Positions 1 to 7,673 of a stretch of 20,459 bases of DNA are shown here, piece after piece. The notes under the pieces were generated by a model. The model made no database searches. It saw only the letters and a program-made list of their open reading frames with translations, and was not told the DNA's origin. Source of the stretch: Lachnospiraceae bacterium (GTDB lineage Bacteria; Bacillota; Clostridia; Lachnospirales; Lachnospiraceae); the NCBI GenBank assembly GCA_003979345.1, contig RYVZ01000045.1:1-20459 (forward strand), read 5' to 3'. The translations under genes were made by a program, and so were the position numbers. Every line of letters starts with the position of its first letter. Position 1 is the stretch's first letter.

Positions 1-125
1 ATACGTCAAGTGCTACCAACGTTCCTTCTTTTTTACAGGAAACTTCGCGAAACTTTTTTGTATACTTTTCACAAATATTTTTTTAACTGGTAAAAAGTGG
101 TGCAAATATGTCGCAAATGCACAAA

Positions 126-139
126 TTAATCCGGTTTAA
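126..139. promoter_or_regulatory. Candidate LacI-family operator, distal dyad
   Basis: The sequence ttaatccggtttaa is a dyad centred on CCGG with one mismatched pair. Even-length palindromes with a central CpG are typical of LacI-family operators, and a lacI-type gene lies in the same locus at 6637-7671. Its centre is 40 bp upstream of the second CCGG dyad, close to four helical turns. Binding is inferred, not shown. Confidence 0.4.
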
Positions 140-164
140 CCTTGTGAAAACCGTGCAAAAATCT

Positions 165-180
165 AAGAAACCGGTTACTT
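165..180. promoter_or_regulatory. Candidate LacI-family operator, proximal dyad
   Basis: The sequence aagaaaccggttactt is a 16-bp dyad with a perfect AACCGGTT core and one mismatched pair (168/177). It lies just upstream of a TAGAAT -10-like hexamer at 185-190, where bound repressor would block RNA polymerase. The LacI-family gene of this locus is the obvious candidate ligand; that pairing is inference. Confidence 0.5.
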
Positions 181-184
181 AAAT

Positions 185-190
185 TAGAAT
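185..190 (+). promoter_or_regulatory. Possible -10 element of the maltodextrin operon
   Basis: TAGAAT matches the TATAAT consensus at five of six positions and lies about 105 bases before the first gene. No convincing -35 hexamer is found 16-18 bp upstream, where the proximal CCGG dyad sits instead. The promoter may depend on an activator, or the real promoter may be elsewhere; TATACT at 61-66 is another -10-like site without a matching -35. Confidence 0.3.
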
Positions 191-241
191 TGCCGTAGCG
201 AAACTCCAATGCTATGCTTTCCTTGTAAACAATCAATCACC

Positions 242-271
242 GGCAACAACAACAGAAAACAAACTGTTGCC
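242..271 (+). other. Hairpin in the 5' leader of the CBM26 gene
   Basis: GGCAACA (242-248) and TGTTGCC (265-271) form a perfect 7-bp inverted repeat around an A-rich 16-nt loop. An alternative CAACAG/CTGTTG pairing (250-255 with 264-269) uses the same 3' arm. The hairpin ends 10 bases before the AAAGGAGGA ribosome site at 282-290, so it could protect the mRNA 5' end without masking the site. Function is inferred. Confidence 0.35.
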
Positions 272-295
272 ATCACGTGACAAAGGAGGAGCATT

Positions 296-1588
296 ATGAC
301 AAAGTCATTGAAAAAAATCGCGGCATTTTTATCCATGTTTGCGATGGCATTCGTTCTGTTTTTGCCAATGCAGGCAAAAGCCGATGAAGAACGGACCGCC
401 CTGTTTGTCCAGGTTCCCGATGACTGGGAAAATCCCTGTGTATGGGCATGGGACGAGGACGGAAACAATGCATTTGACGCATGGCCCGGCGGAGAAGCCG
501 AGGCGGATACCGCAAACGAAGGCTGGTATTACATTTATATTCCCGCATGGGCGAATCATGTGATCGTCAACGCTAATGAAGGTAACGTACAGACGGGCGA
601 AATCCTGTTAGAAGGCGGCAACGCCTGGATCACCGTCGAGGATGCGGATAACGCCTCCGTTTCTTATGAAGCGCTGACTCAGGGAGATATCCCGGAATAT
701 GTGGAAAAATTCATCATCCACGCAAGCGTGCCTGAGAGCTGGGAATCGCCCTGCCTGTGGGCATGGTCGGCGCCCGACGGCACCAACGCGTTTGACGCAT
801 GGCCCGGAGCTCCATTCAAAGCGGACGGAAACGGTGGTTACACAGCCAAAGCTCCTGTCTGGGTCAACTCCATCATTATCAACGCAAACGACGGTTCCGT
901 ACAGACCGAAGATATTTCCATCGATCCTGCTGAGCTATGGATCACGGTTGCAGACGACGGCAGTTATGAATTTACCTACGACGATCCGAACGCTGTGAGC
1001 GCACCGGATATTCATGTGAACGTTATTGCACCTGCGGACTGGAGCGCGCCCTGCCTGTGGGCATGGTCGGCGCCCGACGGCACAAACGCATTTGCATCAT
1101 GGCCCGGCGAACCGTTTGCCGAAGGCGAAGACGGCTGGCTTACCCTGACTGTTCCGGGCTGGATCAATTCTATCATCGTCAACGGCAATGAAGGCAGCGT
1201 ACAAACATCGGATATTTCCGTGGAAACCGGCAAAGATATCTGGCTCGTTGTGACCGGCGCCGAAGAATATGAGCTTTCGTATGAAAAACCGGACGGCGTG
1301 ACAGGTCCGGCAGACACCGCTCCGGCGGATACACCGGACGCAGACTCTGACGGCGGGCAGGATGCGGGTACCGATCCGGACAATTCCGCAGACCAGACCC
1401 CGGATGCTGATACAGATGCTACAGACAATGTAGGTGCCGGACAGAGTACGGATCCTGCTGACTCCGATTCCTCAAAAACCGGATTAAGCGGAGGGCTGAT
1501 CGCACTGATCGTGGCGGCATGTGCAGTCGTTCTCGCTGTCATTGCCGGCGTGGTCGTGAAATTAAAGAAAAAGGGAAACAAATCATGA
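296..1588 (+). CDS. Membrane-anchored starch-binding protein with three CBM26-like modules
   Basis: 430 residues with a strong ribosome site (AAAGGAGGA, 5 bases before ATG). Residues 1-29 are a signal peptide with cleavage likely after AKA (27-29). Three homologous modules of about 90 residues follow (roughly 35-125, 138-228, 238-330). Each has the aromatic pattern of starch-binding CBM25/26 families: CxWAW near the start, NAF.(A/S)WPG, then a late NxNxGxVQT stretch. Residues 331-398 are a Pro/Asp/Thr-rich linker, 401-421 a membrane segment, and 422-430 a Lys-rich cytoplasmic tail. There is no LPXTG motif and no catalytic domain. By family, CBM26 modules bind alpha-glucans; the inferred role is to hold starch or maltodextrin at the cell surface for the transporter downstream. 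Its stop overlaps the next start (ATGA), so translation is probably coupled. Family assignment is by motif, without a profile search. Confidence 0.85.
   Translation: MTKSLKKIAAFLSMFAMAFVLFLPMQAKADEERTALFVQVPDDWENPCVWAWDEDGNNAFDAWPGGEAEADTANEGWYYIYIPAWANHVIVNANEGNVQTGEILLEGGNAWITVEDADNASVSYEALTQGDIPEYVEKFIIHASVPESWESPCLWAWSAPDGTNAFDAWPGAPFKADGNGGYTAKAPVWVNSIIINANDGSVQTEDISIDPAELWITVADDGSYEFTYDDPNAVSAPDIHVNVIAPADWSAPCLWAWSAPDGTNAFASWPGEPFAEGEDGWLTLTVPGWINSIIVNGNEGSVQTSDISVETGKDIWLVVTGAEEYELSYEKPDGVTGPADTAPADTPDADSDGGQDAGTDPDNSADQTPDADTDATDNVGAGQSTDPADSDSSKTGLSGGLIALIVAACAVVLAVIAGVVVKLKKKGNKS
747..783 (+). repeat. Near-identical segment shared by CBM modules 2 and 3 (copy 1)
   Basis: A 37-base stretch here is repeated without mismatch exactly 300 bp downstream at 1047-1083. 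It encodes the tryptophan-rich ligand-binding stretch of modules 2 and 3. Identity down to synonymous positions contrasts with the diverged flanks and with module 1, suggesting recent duplication or gene conversion. Confidence 0.8.
1047..1083 (+). repeat. Near-identical segment shared by CBM modules 2 and 3 (copy 2)
   Basis: Second copy of the 37-base stretch at 747-783, in the same frame. The 300-bp offset equals one 100-residue CBM repeat unit. Confidence 0.8.
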
Positions 1589-2805
1589 AAAAATTTATTT
1601 CACTCTTTTTAACCCTTACCTTATTTGCGGGGCTTCTGTGCGGCTGCGGCGGGCGCGGCCGCACATTGACAGAAGAAGAAAAAAACACCATTGTGATTTG
1701 GCACGATAAAGAGGATGCCGTTTCGGAAACATTGCTGAATGAGCTGAACCGTCTGATTCCCGACGTTGTCGTACAGCTCGAATTTAAGAGCAATCTGACC
1801 GAAGCATTAAAGATGGTCGGCAACGATCCGAACGCTGCGCCGGATATGTACTTCTTTGCACATGATAAGATCGGCGTCTATGCAGAAATGGGCATTCTTG
1901 CGCCCATTACCGATCTGATCGACCGGAATGTTCTGGACGCGTCCTATGTCGGTATGACGCTTGATGCCGCGACTTATAAAGGGGAGCTTTATCAGCTCCC
2001 CATCTACTTTGAGACTTTGCTTTTTCTATATAACCGCCGCTATATGCCGGACGATCAGGTCCCGGCTACGACAGAAGAACTCTATGCATATATGGAGCAG
2101 AAAACGCGCGGCGGACACTATGGATTTGTGGAACAGCACAGCACCGCCTATTATAGCGCGGGCTGGATTCACGGGTTTGGCGGCTATATCCTGAATGAAA
2201 ACGGTGAGGCGGGACTGAATCTGCCGGAGACCATTTCCGCCATGGAATATCACAAAAAATTTGTCGAATGGATGCCTGGGGAAAGTGAATATGCAACGGT
2301 CAATACACTTTTTCAGGAAGGAAAAGCACATGCCACGATCGGCGGTCCGTGGCTCGTATCTTCTTCCCGTGCGGCAGGAATGGACCTCGGTATCGCTCCC
2401 ATGCCCGTGATCGACGAGACAAACACTCCAATCTCCCCCTACATGGGCGTTCAGGGCGTTCAGGTACTCCGTTATGCCGCAGAAAATAAGACAGAAGCTG
2501 TAACAAAAGTTCTGAATGCCCTGATGCAGCCCGAAGTCGGCATCGCTTTGGCAAAGGTCAGCGGCTGCGCGCCCGCCGTGGAATCCTGCTATGAAAACGA
2601 AGAAGTAGTCTCGGACGACGTGGTCATGGCAATGCGCGAAACGGCACAGCACACCATTCCGATGCCAAACCGTCCGGAAATGGATATCATGTGGACCGTT
2701 GTTGCGGATATGCTGGTCAACATCAACATGAGTGGTCAGGATGTTTCGGAAAGCTGTCAGGCAGCCCAAACTAAGGCAGAGGACCTGATACGAAAAATGC
2801 AGTAA
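1585..2805 (+). CDS. malE: Maltodextrin ABC transporter solute-binding lipoprotein (MalE-type)
   Basis: 406 residues from the ATG at 1585. A 22-residue upstream in-frame extension exists, but the MKKFISLFLTL start gives a proper signal peptide, so 1585 is chosen. The signal ends in LLCGC, giving a lipid-modified Cys at about residue 21. The mature protein has family 1 extracellular solute-binding features: an IVIWHDKED strand, an AAPDMYFFAHD segment, a 'GILAPI' turn and YQLPIYFETLLFLYNRRYM, the usual ligand-cleft stretch of MalE relatives. The start overlaps the CBM26 gene stop; a weak AAAAAGGGA site lies about 10 bases upstream. Placement with two sugar permeases, a GH13 enzyme and starch-binding modules points to malto-oligosaccharides as ligand. 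The family also binds other sugars, so the exact ligand is inferred. Confidence 0.88.
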   Translation: MKKFISLFLTLTLFAGLLCGCGGRGRTLTEEEKNTIVIWHDKEDAVSETLLNELNRLIPDVVVQLEFKSNLTEALKMVGNDPNAAPDMYFFAHDKIGVYAEMGILAPITDLIDRNVLDASYVGMTLDAATYKGELYQLPIYFETLLFLYNRRYMPDDQVPATTEELYAYMEQKTRGGHYGFVEQHSTAYYSAGWIHGFGGYILNENGEAGLNLPETISAMEYHKKFVEWMPGESEYATVNTLFQEGKAHATIGGPWLVSSSRAAGMDLGIAPMPVIDETNTPISPYMGVQGVQVLRYAAENKTEAVTKVLNALMQPEVGIALAKVSGCAPAVESCYENEEVVSDDVVMAMRETAQHTIPMPNRPEMDIMWTVVADMLVNINMSGQDVSESCQAAQTKAEDLIRKMQ

Positions 2806-2831
2806 AAAACGATATACGCCAAGGTGACGCT

Positions 2832-3737
2832 ATGAGAAAACACACGCAAAAAACGAAACATAATCTTTTAATCTCCTATTTATGGTCGGCTCCCTCCCTG
2901 ATCTTGATCTGCCTGATCGTGATTTTTCCGATTCTTTATACCGGATATATCTCGCTGACCAACATGAATGTATACCACTGGTTCACATACGACCTGATCG
3001 GATTTGCTAATTATAAGGAAGCGCTGCTCGTGTTTGACAGCGGATTTCTCTCCGCGCTTCTCCTAACGGTCGCGTGGACCCTCGTCAATATGGTCCTGCA
3101 GCTCGTCATCGCTTATCTGCTTGCAAGCCTGTTAAACACAAAGGGTCTGCGGCTGCGGAATTGTTACCGGACACTGCTGATCGTGCCGTGGGCGATGCCC
3201 GGCTATGTATCCATCTTGTTATGGAAAACAGGAATGTTTAACTCCCAGTTCGGGCTGTTGAATCAGTGGATGGAAAAACTAGGCTTCTCCCCAGTCAGAT
3301 GGCTCGCAAACGATACGTCGGCATTTATCTGCTGCACAATCGTCAATTTATGGCTGGCGCTCCCTTTCATGATCACGATCATTGACGGCGCGTTACAGAG
3401 CGTCGATCAAAGCTATTATGAAAGCGCCCTCTTAGACGGTGCGAACTGGACCCAGCGCACGCGCTATATCACGCTCCCAGCGATCAGGCCGATCATCGCG
3501 CCGTCCGTCATTATCACGATTTTTACGACGTTTAAGCAGTTTGACGTCATCTACCTGCTGACGCAGCAGGCAGGCGCAAAGACCGGCGCGCACATCCACA
3601 CAATCCTGACTTATGCATATGAGAATGCGTTTATCACGAACAATTACGGTTACAGCTCCGCCGTATCCATGATCATTTTTGTGATCCTGATCGTCTTTTC
3701 ATATGGGATCAACCGGAAGCCGAAGGAGGAGACATGA
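2832..3737 (+). CDS. malF: Maltodextrin ABC transporter permease (MalF-type)
   Basis: 301 residues, inner-membrane subunit of a carbohydrate uptake ABC transporter (binding-protein-dependent permease family). About six membrane segments are visible, the first near 17-40. The ATPase-contact EAA loop is at about 197-216, reading ESALLDGA then YITLP. The length is that of the short Firmicutes MalF/MsmF type rather than the much longer E. coli MalF. Ribosome site AAGGTGA starts 11 bases before the ATG; the gene begins 26 bases after malE and its stop overlaps the malG start. The partner ATPase is not in this window. Sugar specificity follows from context only. Confidence 0.9.
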   Translation: MRKHTQKTKHNLLISYLWSAPSLILICLIVIFPILYTGYISLTNMNVYHWFTYDLIGFANYKEALLVFDSGFLSALLLTVAWTLVNMVLQLVIAYLLASLLNTKGLRLRNCYRTLLIVPWAMPGYVSILLWKTGMFNSQFGLLNQWMEKLGFSPVRWLANDTSAFICCTIVNLWLALPFMITIIDGALQSVDQSYYESALLDGANWTQRTRYITLPAIRPIIAPSVIITIFTTFKQFDVIYLLTQQAGAKTGAHIHTILTYAYENAFITNNYGYSSAVSMIIFVILIVFSYGINRKPKEET

Positions 3738-4591
3738 TGAGAGCACGGATGAAGAAAAAACAGCGGCAGCATTGGAAACTGGTATTCGTTAATCTGATTC
3801 TGATTCTCGTGTGCTTCGTGACGCTGATCCCGATCCTGTATGCATTTTCCGTTTCGATCAACGAGCAGAACAGCCTGCTCGCCTCGGATTTCTCTTTTAT
3901 TCCGCGGAATGTCACACTGCAGAACTATCAGAAAGTATTTACCGAAGAGCCTGTTGTTTTATGGTTCAAAAACAGCCTTGTGCTCGCCGTCTCCACGGTC
4001 ATCATATCACTTGGCACAGGGATTCCGGCGGCATATATTTTTTCAAGACGCCGGTTCGCAGGAAGAAAAGCGATCCTGCAATTGCTTATCCTGTTATACG
4101 CATTTCCGTCCCTGCTGTCGATGACGGCGCTGTATAAATTGCTAAGCCCGATGGGACTGATCAATACAAAAACCGGACTGATCGTTATTTATACCGGAAC
4201 GATGGCAGTATTTGCACTGTGGAATATGAAAGGGTATTTCGACACGATTCCCGTGGAAATCGAAGAAGCCGCAAAGATCGACGGCGCCAGTCCAGTCCAG
4301 ATCGTTCTGCGCATCGTGCTTCCGCTCGCAAAACCGACGATCGCGGTCACTGCAATGATGGTGCTGATCTATGTGTGGAACGAGTATATTTTTTCTATCA
4401 ACTTTATGACCGGCGAACAGACTTACACACTCGCCGCAGGTCTTTACTCGTTACAGGCAACCGAGACGAGCGGAAACTGGCCTGTGTTTGCGGCGGCTTC
4501 GCTCTTAGTGTCACTTCCCATCCTGATCATCTTTTTTGCATTACAAAAAAATATGGCATCGGGACTTACTTCTGGGGGCGTGAAAGGATAA
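3734..4591 (+). CDS. malG: Maltodextrin ABC transporter permease (MalG-type)
   Basis: 285 residues, second membrane subunit of the sugar importer. About six membrane helices are visible, and the EAA loop is clear at about 177-201: EEAAKIDGAS followed by IVLPLAKP. The start is a double ATGATGA overlapping the malF stop. The GGAGGA ribosome site at 3725-3730 is 3 bases from the first ATG (3734) and 6 from the second (3737), so the second is probably used and the protein may be 284 residues. It pairs with the upstream MalF-type subunit to form the pore. A perfect 12-bp hairpin begins three bases after the stop codon. Confidence 0.9.
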   Translation: MMRARMKKKQRQHWKLVFVNLILILVCFVTLIPILYAFSVSINEQNSLLASDFSFIPRNVTLQNYQKVFTEEPVVLWFKNSLVLAVSTVIISLGTGIPAAYIFSRRRFAGRKAILQLLILLYAFPSLLSMTALYKLLSPMGLINTKTGLIVIYTGTMAVFALWNMKGYFDTIPVEIEEAAKIDGASPVQIVLRIVLPLAKPTIAVTAMMVLIYVWNEYIFSINFMTGEQTYTLAAGLYSLQATETSGNWPVFAAASLLVSLPILIIFFALQKNMASGLTSGGVKG

Positions 4592-4593
4592 AA

Positions 4594-4620
4594 AAAGAGT
4601 TTGCGGAACGCAAACTCTTT
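4594..4620. repeat. Perfect 12-bp hairpin after malG (hairpin type A)
   Basis: AAAGAGTTTGCG, a GAA loop, then CGCAAACTCTTT. On the plus strand it is followed by CAAAG rather than a T-run, so it is a poor terminator in the direction of the operon. On the minus strand a T-tract follows. It may stabilise the malEFG message or partly uncouple GH13 expression. It resembles the hairpin at 7760-7787. Confidence 0.75.
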
Positions 4621-4621
4621 C

Positions 4622-4646
4622 AAAGAAATCCCAAAGGGATTTCTTT
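4622..4646. repeat. Perfect 11-bp hairpin before the GH13 gene (hairpin type B)
   Basis: AAAGAAATCCC, AAA loop, GGGATTTCTTT. It sits one base after the type A hairpin. A similar GAAAT..GC dyad occurs at 7738-7756 after lacI. Confidence 0.75.
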
Positions 4647-4698
4647 TGGAATCATCTTTGGGATTTCTTTTAGAATTACCCAAAGGGATTTCTTTTGG
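4630..4698 (+). repeat. Three imperfect direct repeats of about 24-25 bp
   Basis: The motif gggatttctttt occurs at 4636, 4660 and 4685. The first and third copies share the longer block cccaaagggatttcttttgg (4630-4649 and 4679-4698). The repeats fill the 141-base gap between malG and the GH13 gene. The frame running through them is open but lacks a ribosome site at its start (4601). Confidence 0.75.
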
Positions 4699-4732
4699 GG
4701 CGGAAGGCATCACTTTTGATAAGGAGAATATC

Positions 4733-6577
4733 ATGAACAGAACTGCGATATTACATATTCCGATGTCGGAATATGCATACGGGACCGACGAAGAGCATGT
4801 AACGATCCGGCTTCGAAGCGCCAGAGGCGATCTGACGCGCTGTATCCTACATTTCGGAGACAGAGCATGCAGGCAGACACCGGTGATCTTTACGGCACAG
4901 GAAATGCAAATCTGCGCCTCGGATGAATACTTCGATTATTACGAAGCAATCCTCTCGAATCCTTATAAACGTTTGAATTATTATTTTGAGCTGTGTTCGG
5001 AAACAGAGCATATCCTGTATTACGGGGATTGTTTCATGGACGAATGCGTGGACGACCGTTCTGAATATTACCAGCTTCCCTACAATCACAGGGCGGATAT
5101 CGTATCCGTGCCGGACTGGGCTAAGGATGCCGTCATCTATAATATTTTTCCCGACAGTTTTGCGACCGGACGCGCATATCTCTCTTGCTGTCCCTCACAA
5201 AAGGAGTTTGACGGCGAGCCTGTTCACGGAAAGCTCGGCGGCACGATAAAAGGGATTGCCGAAAATGTTTCCTATCTAAAAGAGCTTGGTATCAATGCCG
5301 TATACATCAATCCTATTTTTGCGGCAGGAGAATATCACAAATATGATCTTTTAGACTATTTTCACATTGATCCGTGCTTTGGGACAAACGAAGAGTTCAG
5401 GGAAATGGTTAAGCTTTTCCATGCAAACGGCATCCGCGTTATCATTGACGGCGTATTTAATCACTGCGGCTGGAAATTTTTTGCCTTTGATGATGTGGTA
5501 AAAAGCGGGGAGGCATCCCCCTACAAGGATTGGTTCTATCGCCTTTCCTTTCCGGTTATCAGACCTGAAAACGGTGATATTTACCCCGGCTATGAATGCT
5601 TCGGATACGAACGCATGATGCCAAAACTCAATACCGCAAATCCGGAAGTCGTCGAGTATTTCTGCAAAGTATGTCAGTACTGGTTAAGGGAATACGATAT
5701 CGACGGCTGGCGTCTGGATGTCGCAAGCGAGATCAACGACGGCTTCTGGGAAGCTTTTCGCAAGGCTGCTAAAGAAATCAATCCCGACGCCATTTTGATC
5801 GGTGAAGTATGGGAGACTGCGCGGCACTGGCTGGATGGTAAAATATTTGACTCCGCGATGAATTATGATTTCCGAAAACACTGCCGCCGTTTTTTTGCGG
5901 AGGGAAGCATTGACGCCTGTGCGTTCGACGGCAGAGTGACTAACATGCGTATGCGCTACCGTGAGCAGACCGTCTATGCCCAGCTCAATCTGCTGGACAG
6001 CCATGACGTCAGCCGTTTTCTGTCCCTGTGCGGCGGCGACGCGCGGCGGTACCGTCTTGCTGTATTGTTTCAGATGACGTTTCCGGGAATTCCCTCTGTC
6101 TTTTATGGCGACGAAAAAGGGATGGACGGCATTTTGGAAGATGAATACCGCGCACCGATGAATTGGCAAAAAGAAGAAGACGGGCTATTTACTTTTTTCA
6201 AAAAAACGATACTTCTGCGCAGGACTCATACGGCGCTCAGACACGGAGCCTTCCGGACCCTGTGCGCAGAACGCGGAAGCAGGCTTTATGCCTATGCAAG
6301 AGAAACAGATTCTGATAGAATCATAATTGCGATAAACGCGGGAGATGCCCCCGTCCTGCTGCCGGAAACTGTCTATAACGAAGTCTCTTCAACTCCGGCT
6401 TCGCGGGGCATCTCACAGACCGCTCAGGCTCAGACACAACAGGCACTTCCGCAGACCGCTCAGGCATCACAGAGCGGAGGTAAAGCCTCACTGACCGGAG
6501 CGGCGGAAATTCTCTGGCAAAACGGACTTTGCGGGCAGGAGCTTGCGCCCATGGGCTGGGCTGTATTTCGGGCATAA
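4733..6577 (+). CDS. Cytoplasmic GH13 alpha-glycosidase (neopullulanase / cyclomaltodextrinase type)
   Basis: 614 residues from ATG 4733, chosen because AAGGAG (4721-4726) sits 6 bases upstream; the longer open frame from 4601 only reads through intergenic repeats. No signal peptide, so it acts on imported sugar. Residues 1-118 resemble the N-terminal beta domain of GH13_20 enzymes. The (beta/alpha)8 barrel starts at about 128 (DWAKDAVIYNIFPDSF). GH13 signatures: DGVFNH (239-244), GWRLDVASE (325-333, nucleophile D329), GEVWE (357-361, acid/base E358) and LLDSHD (420-425, D425). The C-terminal beta domain holds a low-complexity Gln/Ala/Ser insertion at about 552-585 with a 36-bp DNA repeat. 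By family it cleaves alpha-1,4 (sometimes alpha-1,6) links of maltodextrins, cyclodextrins or pullulan. Exact specificity cannot be read from sequence. Confidence 0.9.
   Translation: MNRTAILHIPMSEYAYGTDEEHVTIRLRSARGDLTRCILHFGDRACRQTPVIFTAQEMQICASDEYFDYYEAILSNPYKRLNYYFELCSETEHILYYGDCFMDECVDDRSEYYQLPYNHRADIVSVPDWAKDAVIYNIFPDSFATGRAYLSCCPSQKEFDGEPVHGKLGGTIKGIAENVSYLKELGINAVYINPIFAAGEYHKYDLLDYFHIDPCFGTNEEFREMVKLFHANGIRVIIDGVFNHCGWKFFAFDDVVKSGEASPYKDWFYRLSFPVIRPENGDIYPGYECFGYERMMPKLNTANPEVVEYFCKVCQYWLREYDIDGWRLDVASEINDGFWEAFRKAAKEINPDAILIGEVWETARHWLDGKIFDSAMNYDFRKHCRRFFAEGSIDACAFDGRVTNMRMRYREQTVYAQLNLLDSHDVSRFLSLCGGDARRYRLAVLFQMTFPGIPSVFYGDEKGMDGILEDEYRAPMNWQKEEDGLFTFFKKTILLRRTHTALRHGAFRTLCAERGSRLYAYARETDSDRIIIAINAGDAPVLLPETVYNEVSSTPASRGISQTAQAQTQQALPQTAQASQSGGKASLTGAAEILWQNGLCGQELAPMGWAVFRA
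6416..6465 (+). repeat. 36-bp-period direct repeat in the GH13 C-terminal domain
   Basis: cagaccgctcaggc occurs at 6416-6429 and 6452-6465, a 36-bp period (12 codons). It encodes two QTAQA-like segments of a low-complexity insertion in the C-terminal beta domain. Confidence 0.7.
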
Positions 6578-6636
6578 CGTTTTGAATAGCCGAAATGCAT
6601 TTAACAAGTTTAACTAATAGAAAGGCAGGTGTCCGG

Positions 6637-7671
6637 ATGGCAGCCACGATCAAGGATGTCGCACGACTGGCGGGTGTTTCCACTGCAACCGTCTCCAAAG
6701 TGATGAATGGTTCTTATTCCATTTCACAGGGGACAATCGACCATGTACGAAAAGCTATGGACGAACTGAATTATCACCCGAATCTGCGGGCGCGGAATTT
6801 TGCAAGGCAGAGCACCGGACAAGTCCTTTTTTTGACAACTCTGGGTGAAAACGCCGGATTCTCAAATCCTCATATGTTTGAGATCATGTCCGGCTTAGAA
6901 CATGCGCTCGGAAACAAGGGTTATCTGCTCAGTGTCAAAAACATGACGCCGGAGCAGGCACCCGAATTTGTCAGGGAAGTGTTTGAGGGTAAGATGGCGG
7001 ACGGCATGGTCATTCATGCCTCGGTAATCTCCAAAGCTCTCGACGATCTTGTAAAACAAAAAGAGATCCCGCACATCGTATTAGGTCAGCCTCATTTTCC
7101 GAGTCATTTCTGCTGGCTTGACATTGACAACAAACTTGCAGGCGAAATGGCGGCGAATTATTTATTGCAGCATGGCTATCAGTCCCTTGCCTTCATCGGC
7201 GGAACCGACGAAGATAAGATTTCCGCCCACCGGCTCGCAGGCGTCCTGTCCGTACTCAAAGAATACGATGTGATCGTGCCAAGATACCATCTGCAATATG
7301 GAGATTCCGATTGTGACAGCGGTTTTCAAATGACCGAACAGCTTTTACAAAACCCGAATATGCCGGACGCGATCATCTGCGCAAATAACTATATTGCCTA
7401 CGGCTGCGTCAATGCGCTGGGAAAGCATCAGATTAAAATACCTGATGATATGGGTATTTTAACATTCGACGATTACCCGTTTTCAAGAATTTTGGAGCCA
7501 AAACTGACCGTGGTCAATATCGACGTTTACGATATGGGAATGCAGGCTGGAAAACTGATCCTGAATAAAATCAAAAAACCGAACCTGCAGATTCAATTTT
7601 TCTGCACGCTGCCTTCCATCACAGCGCGGGCTTCCACAAAAGAAATGGCGAAAGTGAATTTCCCCAAATAA
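6637..7671 (+). CDS. LacI-family transcriptional regulator, likely of the maltodextrin operon
   Basis: 344 residues from ATG 6637, preceded by AAAGGCAGG with 7-base spacing; the upstream in-frame ATG at 6595 has no ribosome site. Residues 1-50 are a typical LacI helix-turn-helix with hinge (TIKDVARLAGVS, TVSKVMNG, LNYHPN). The rest is a periplasmic-binding-like sensor domain, including GYQSLAFIGG, and ends in LPSITARAST, the usual LacI C-terminal signature, so it is full length. By family it is a DNA-binding repressor (rarely activator) that responds to a sugar. It follows GH13 by 59 bases with no clear promoter, so it may be co-transcribed. The CCGG dyads at 126-180 are candidate targets. 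The inducer is unknown, plausibly maltose or a maltodextrin. Confidence 0.88.
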   Translation: MAATIKDVARLAGVSTATVSKVMNGSYSISQGTIDHVRKAMDELNYHPNLRARNFARQSTGQVLFLTTLGENAGFSNPHMFEIMSGLEHALGNKGYLLSVKNMTPEQAPEFVREVFEGKMADGMVIHASVISKALDDLVKQKEIPHIVLGQPHFPSHFCWLDIDNKLAGEMAANYLLQHGYQSLAFIGGTDEDKISAHRLAGVLSVLKEYDVIVPRYHLQYGDSDCDSGFQMTEQLLQNPNMPDAIICANNYIAYGCVNALGKHQIKIPDDMGILTFDDYPFSRILEPKLTVVNIDVYDMGMQAGKLILNKIKKPNLQIQFFCTLPSITARASTKEMAKVNFPK

Positions 7672-7673
7672 AA

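Noticed and set aside
145..160. Possible CcpA (cre) site around tgaaaaccgtgcaaaa
   Set aside because: It fails key positions of the cre consensus when aligned on its CG.
1012..1581. Long minus-strand open frame opposite the CBM26 gene
   Set aside because: It is antisense to a gene with a clear signal peptide, domains and ribosome site; its Ser/Pro-rich product has no recognisable features.
4601..4732. N-terminal extension of the GH13 frame upstream to 4601
   Set aside because: It only reads through hairpins and direct repeats, has no ribosome site, and a good AAGGAG lies before ATG 4733.
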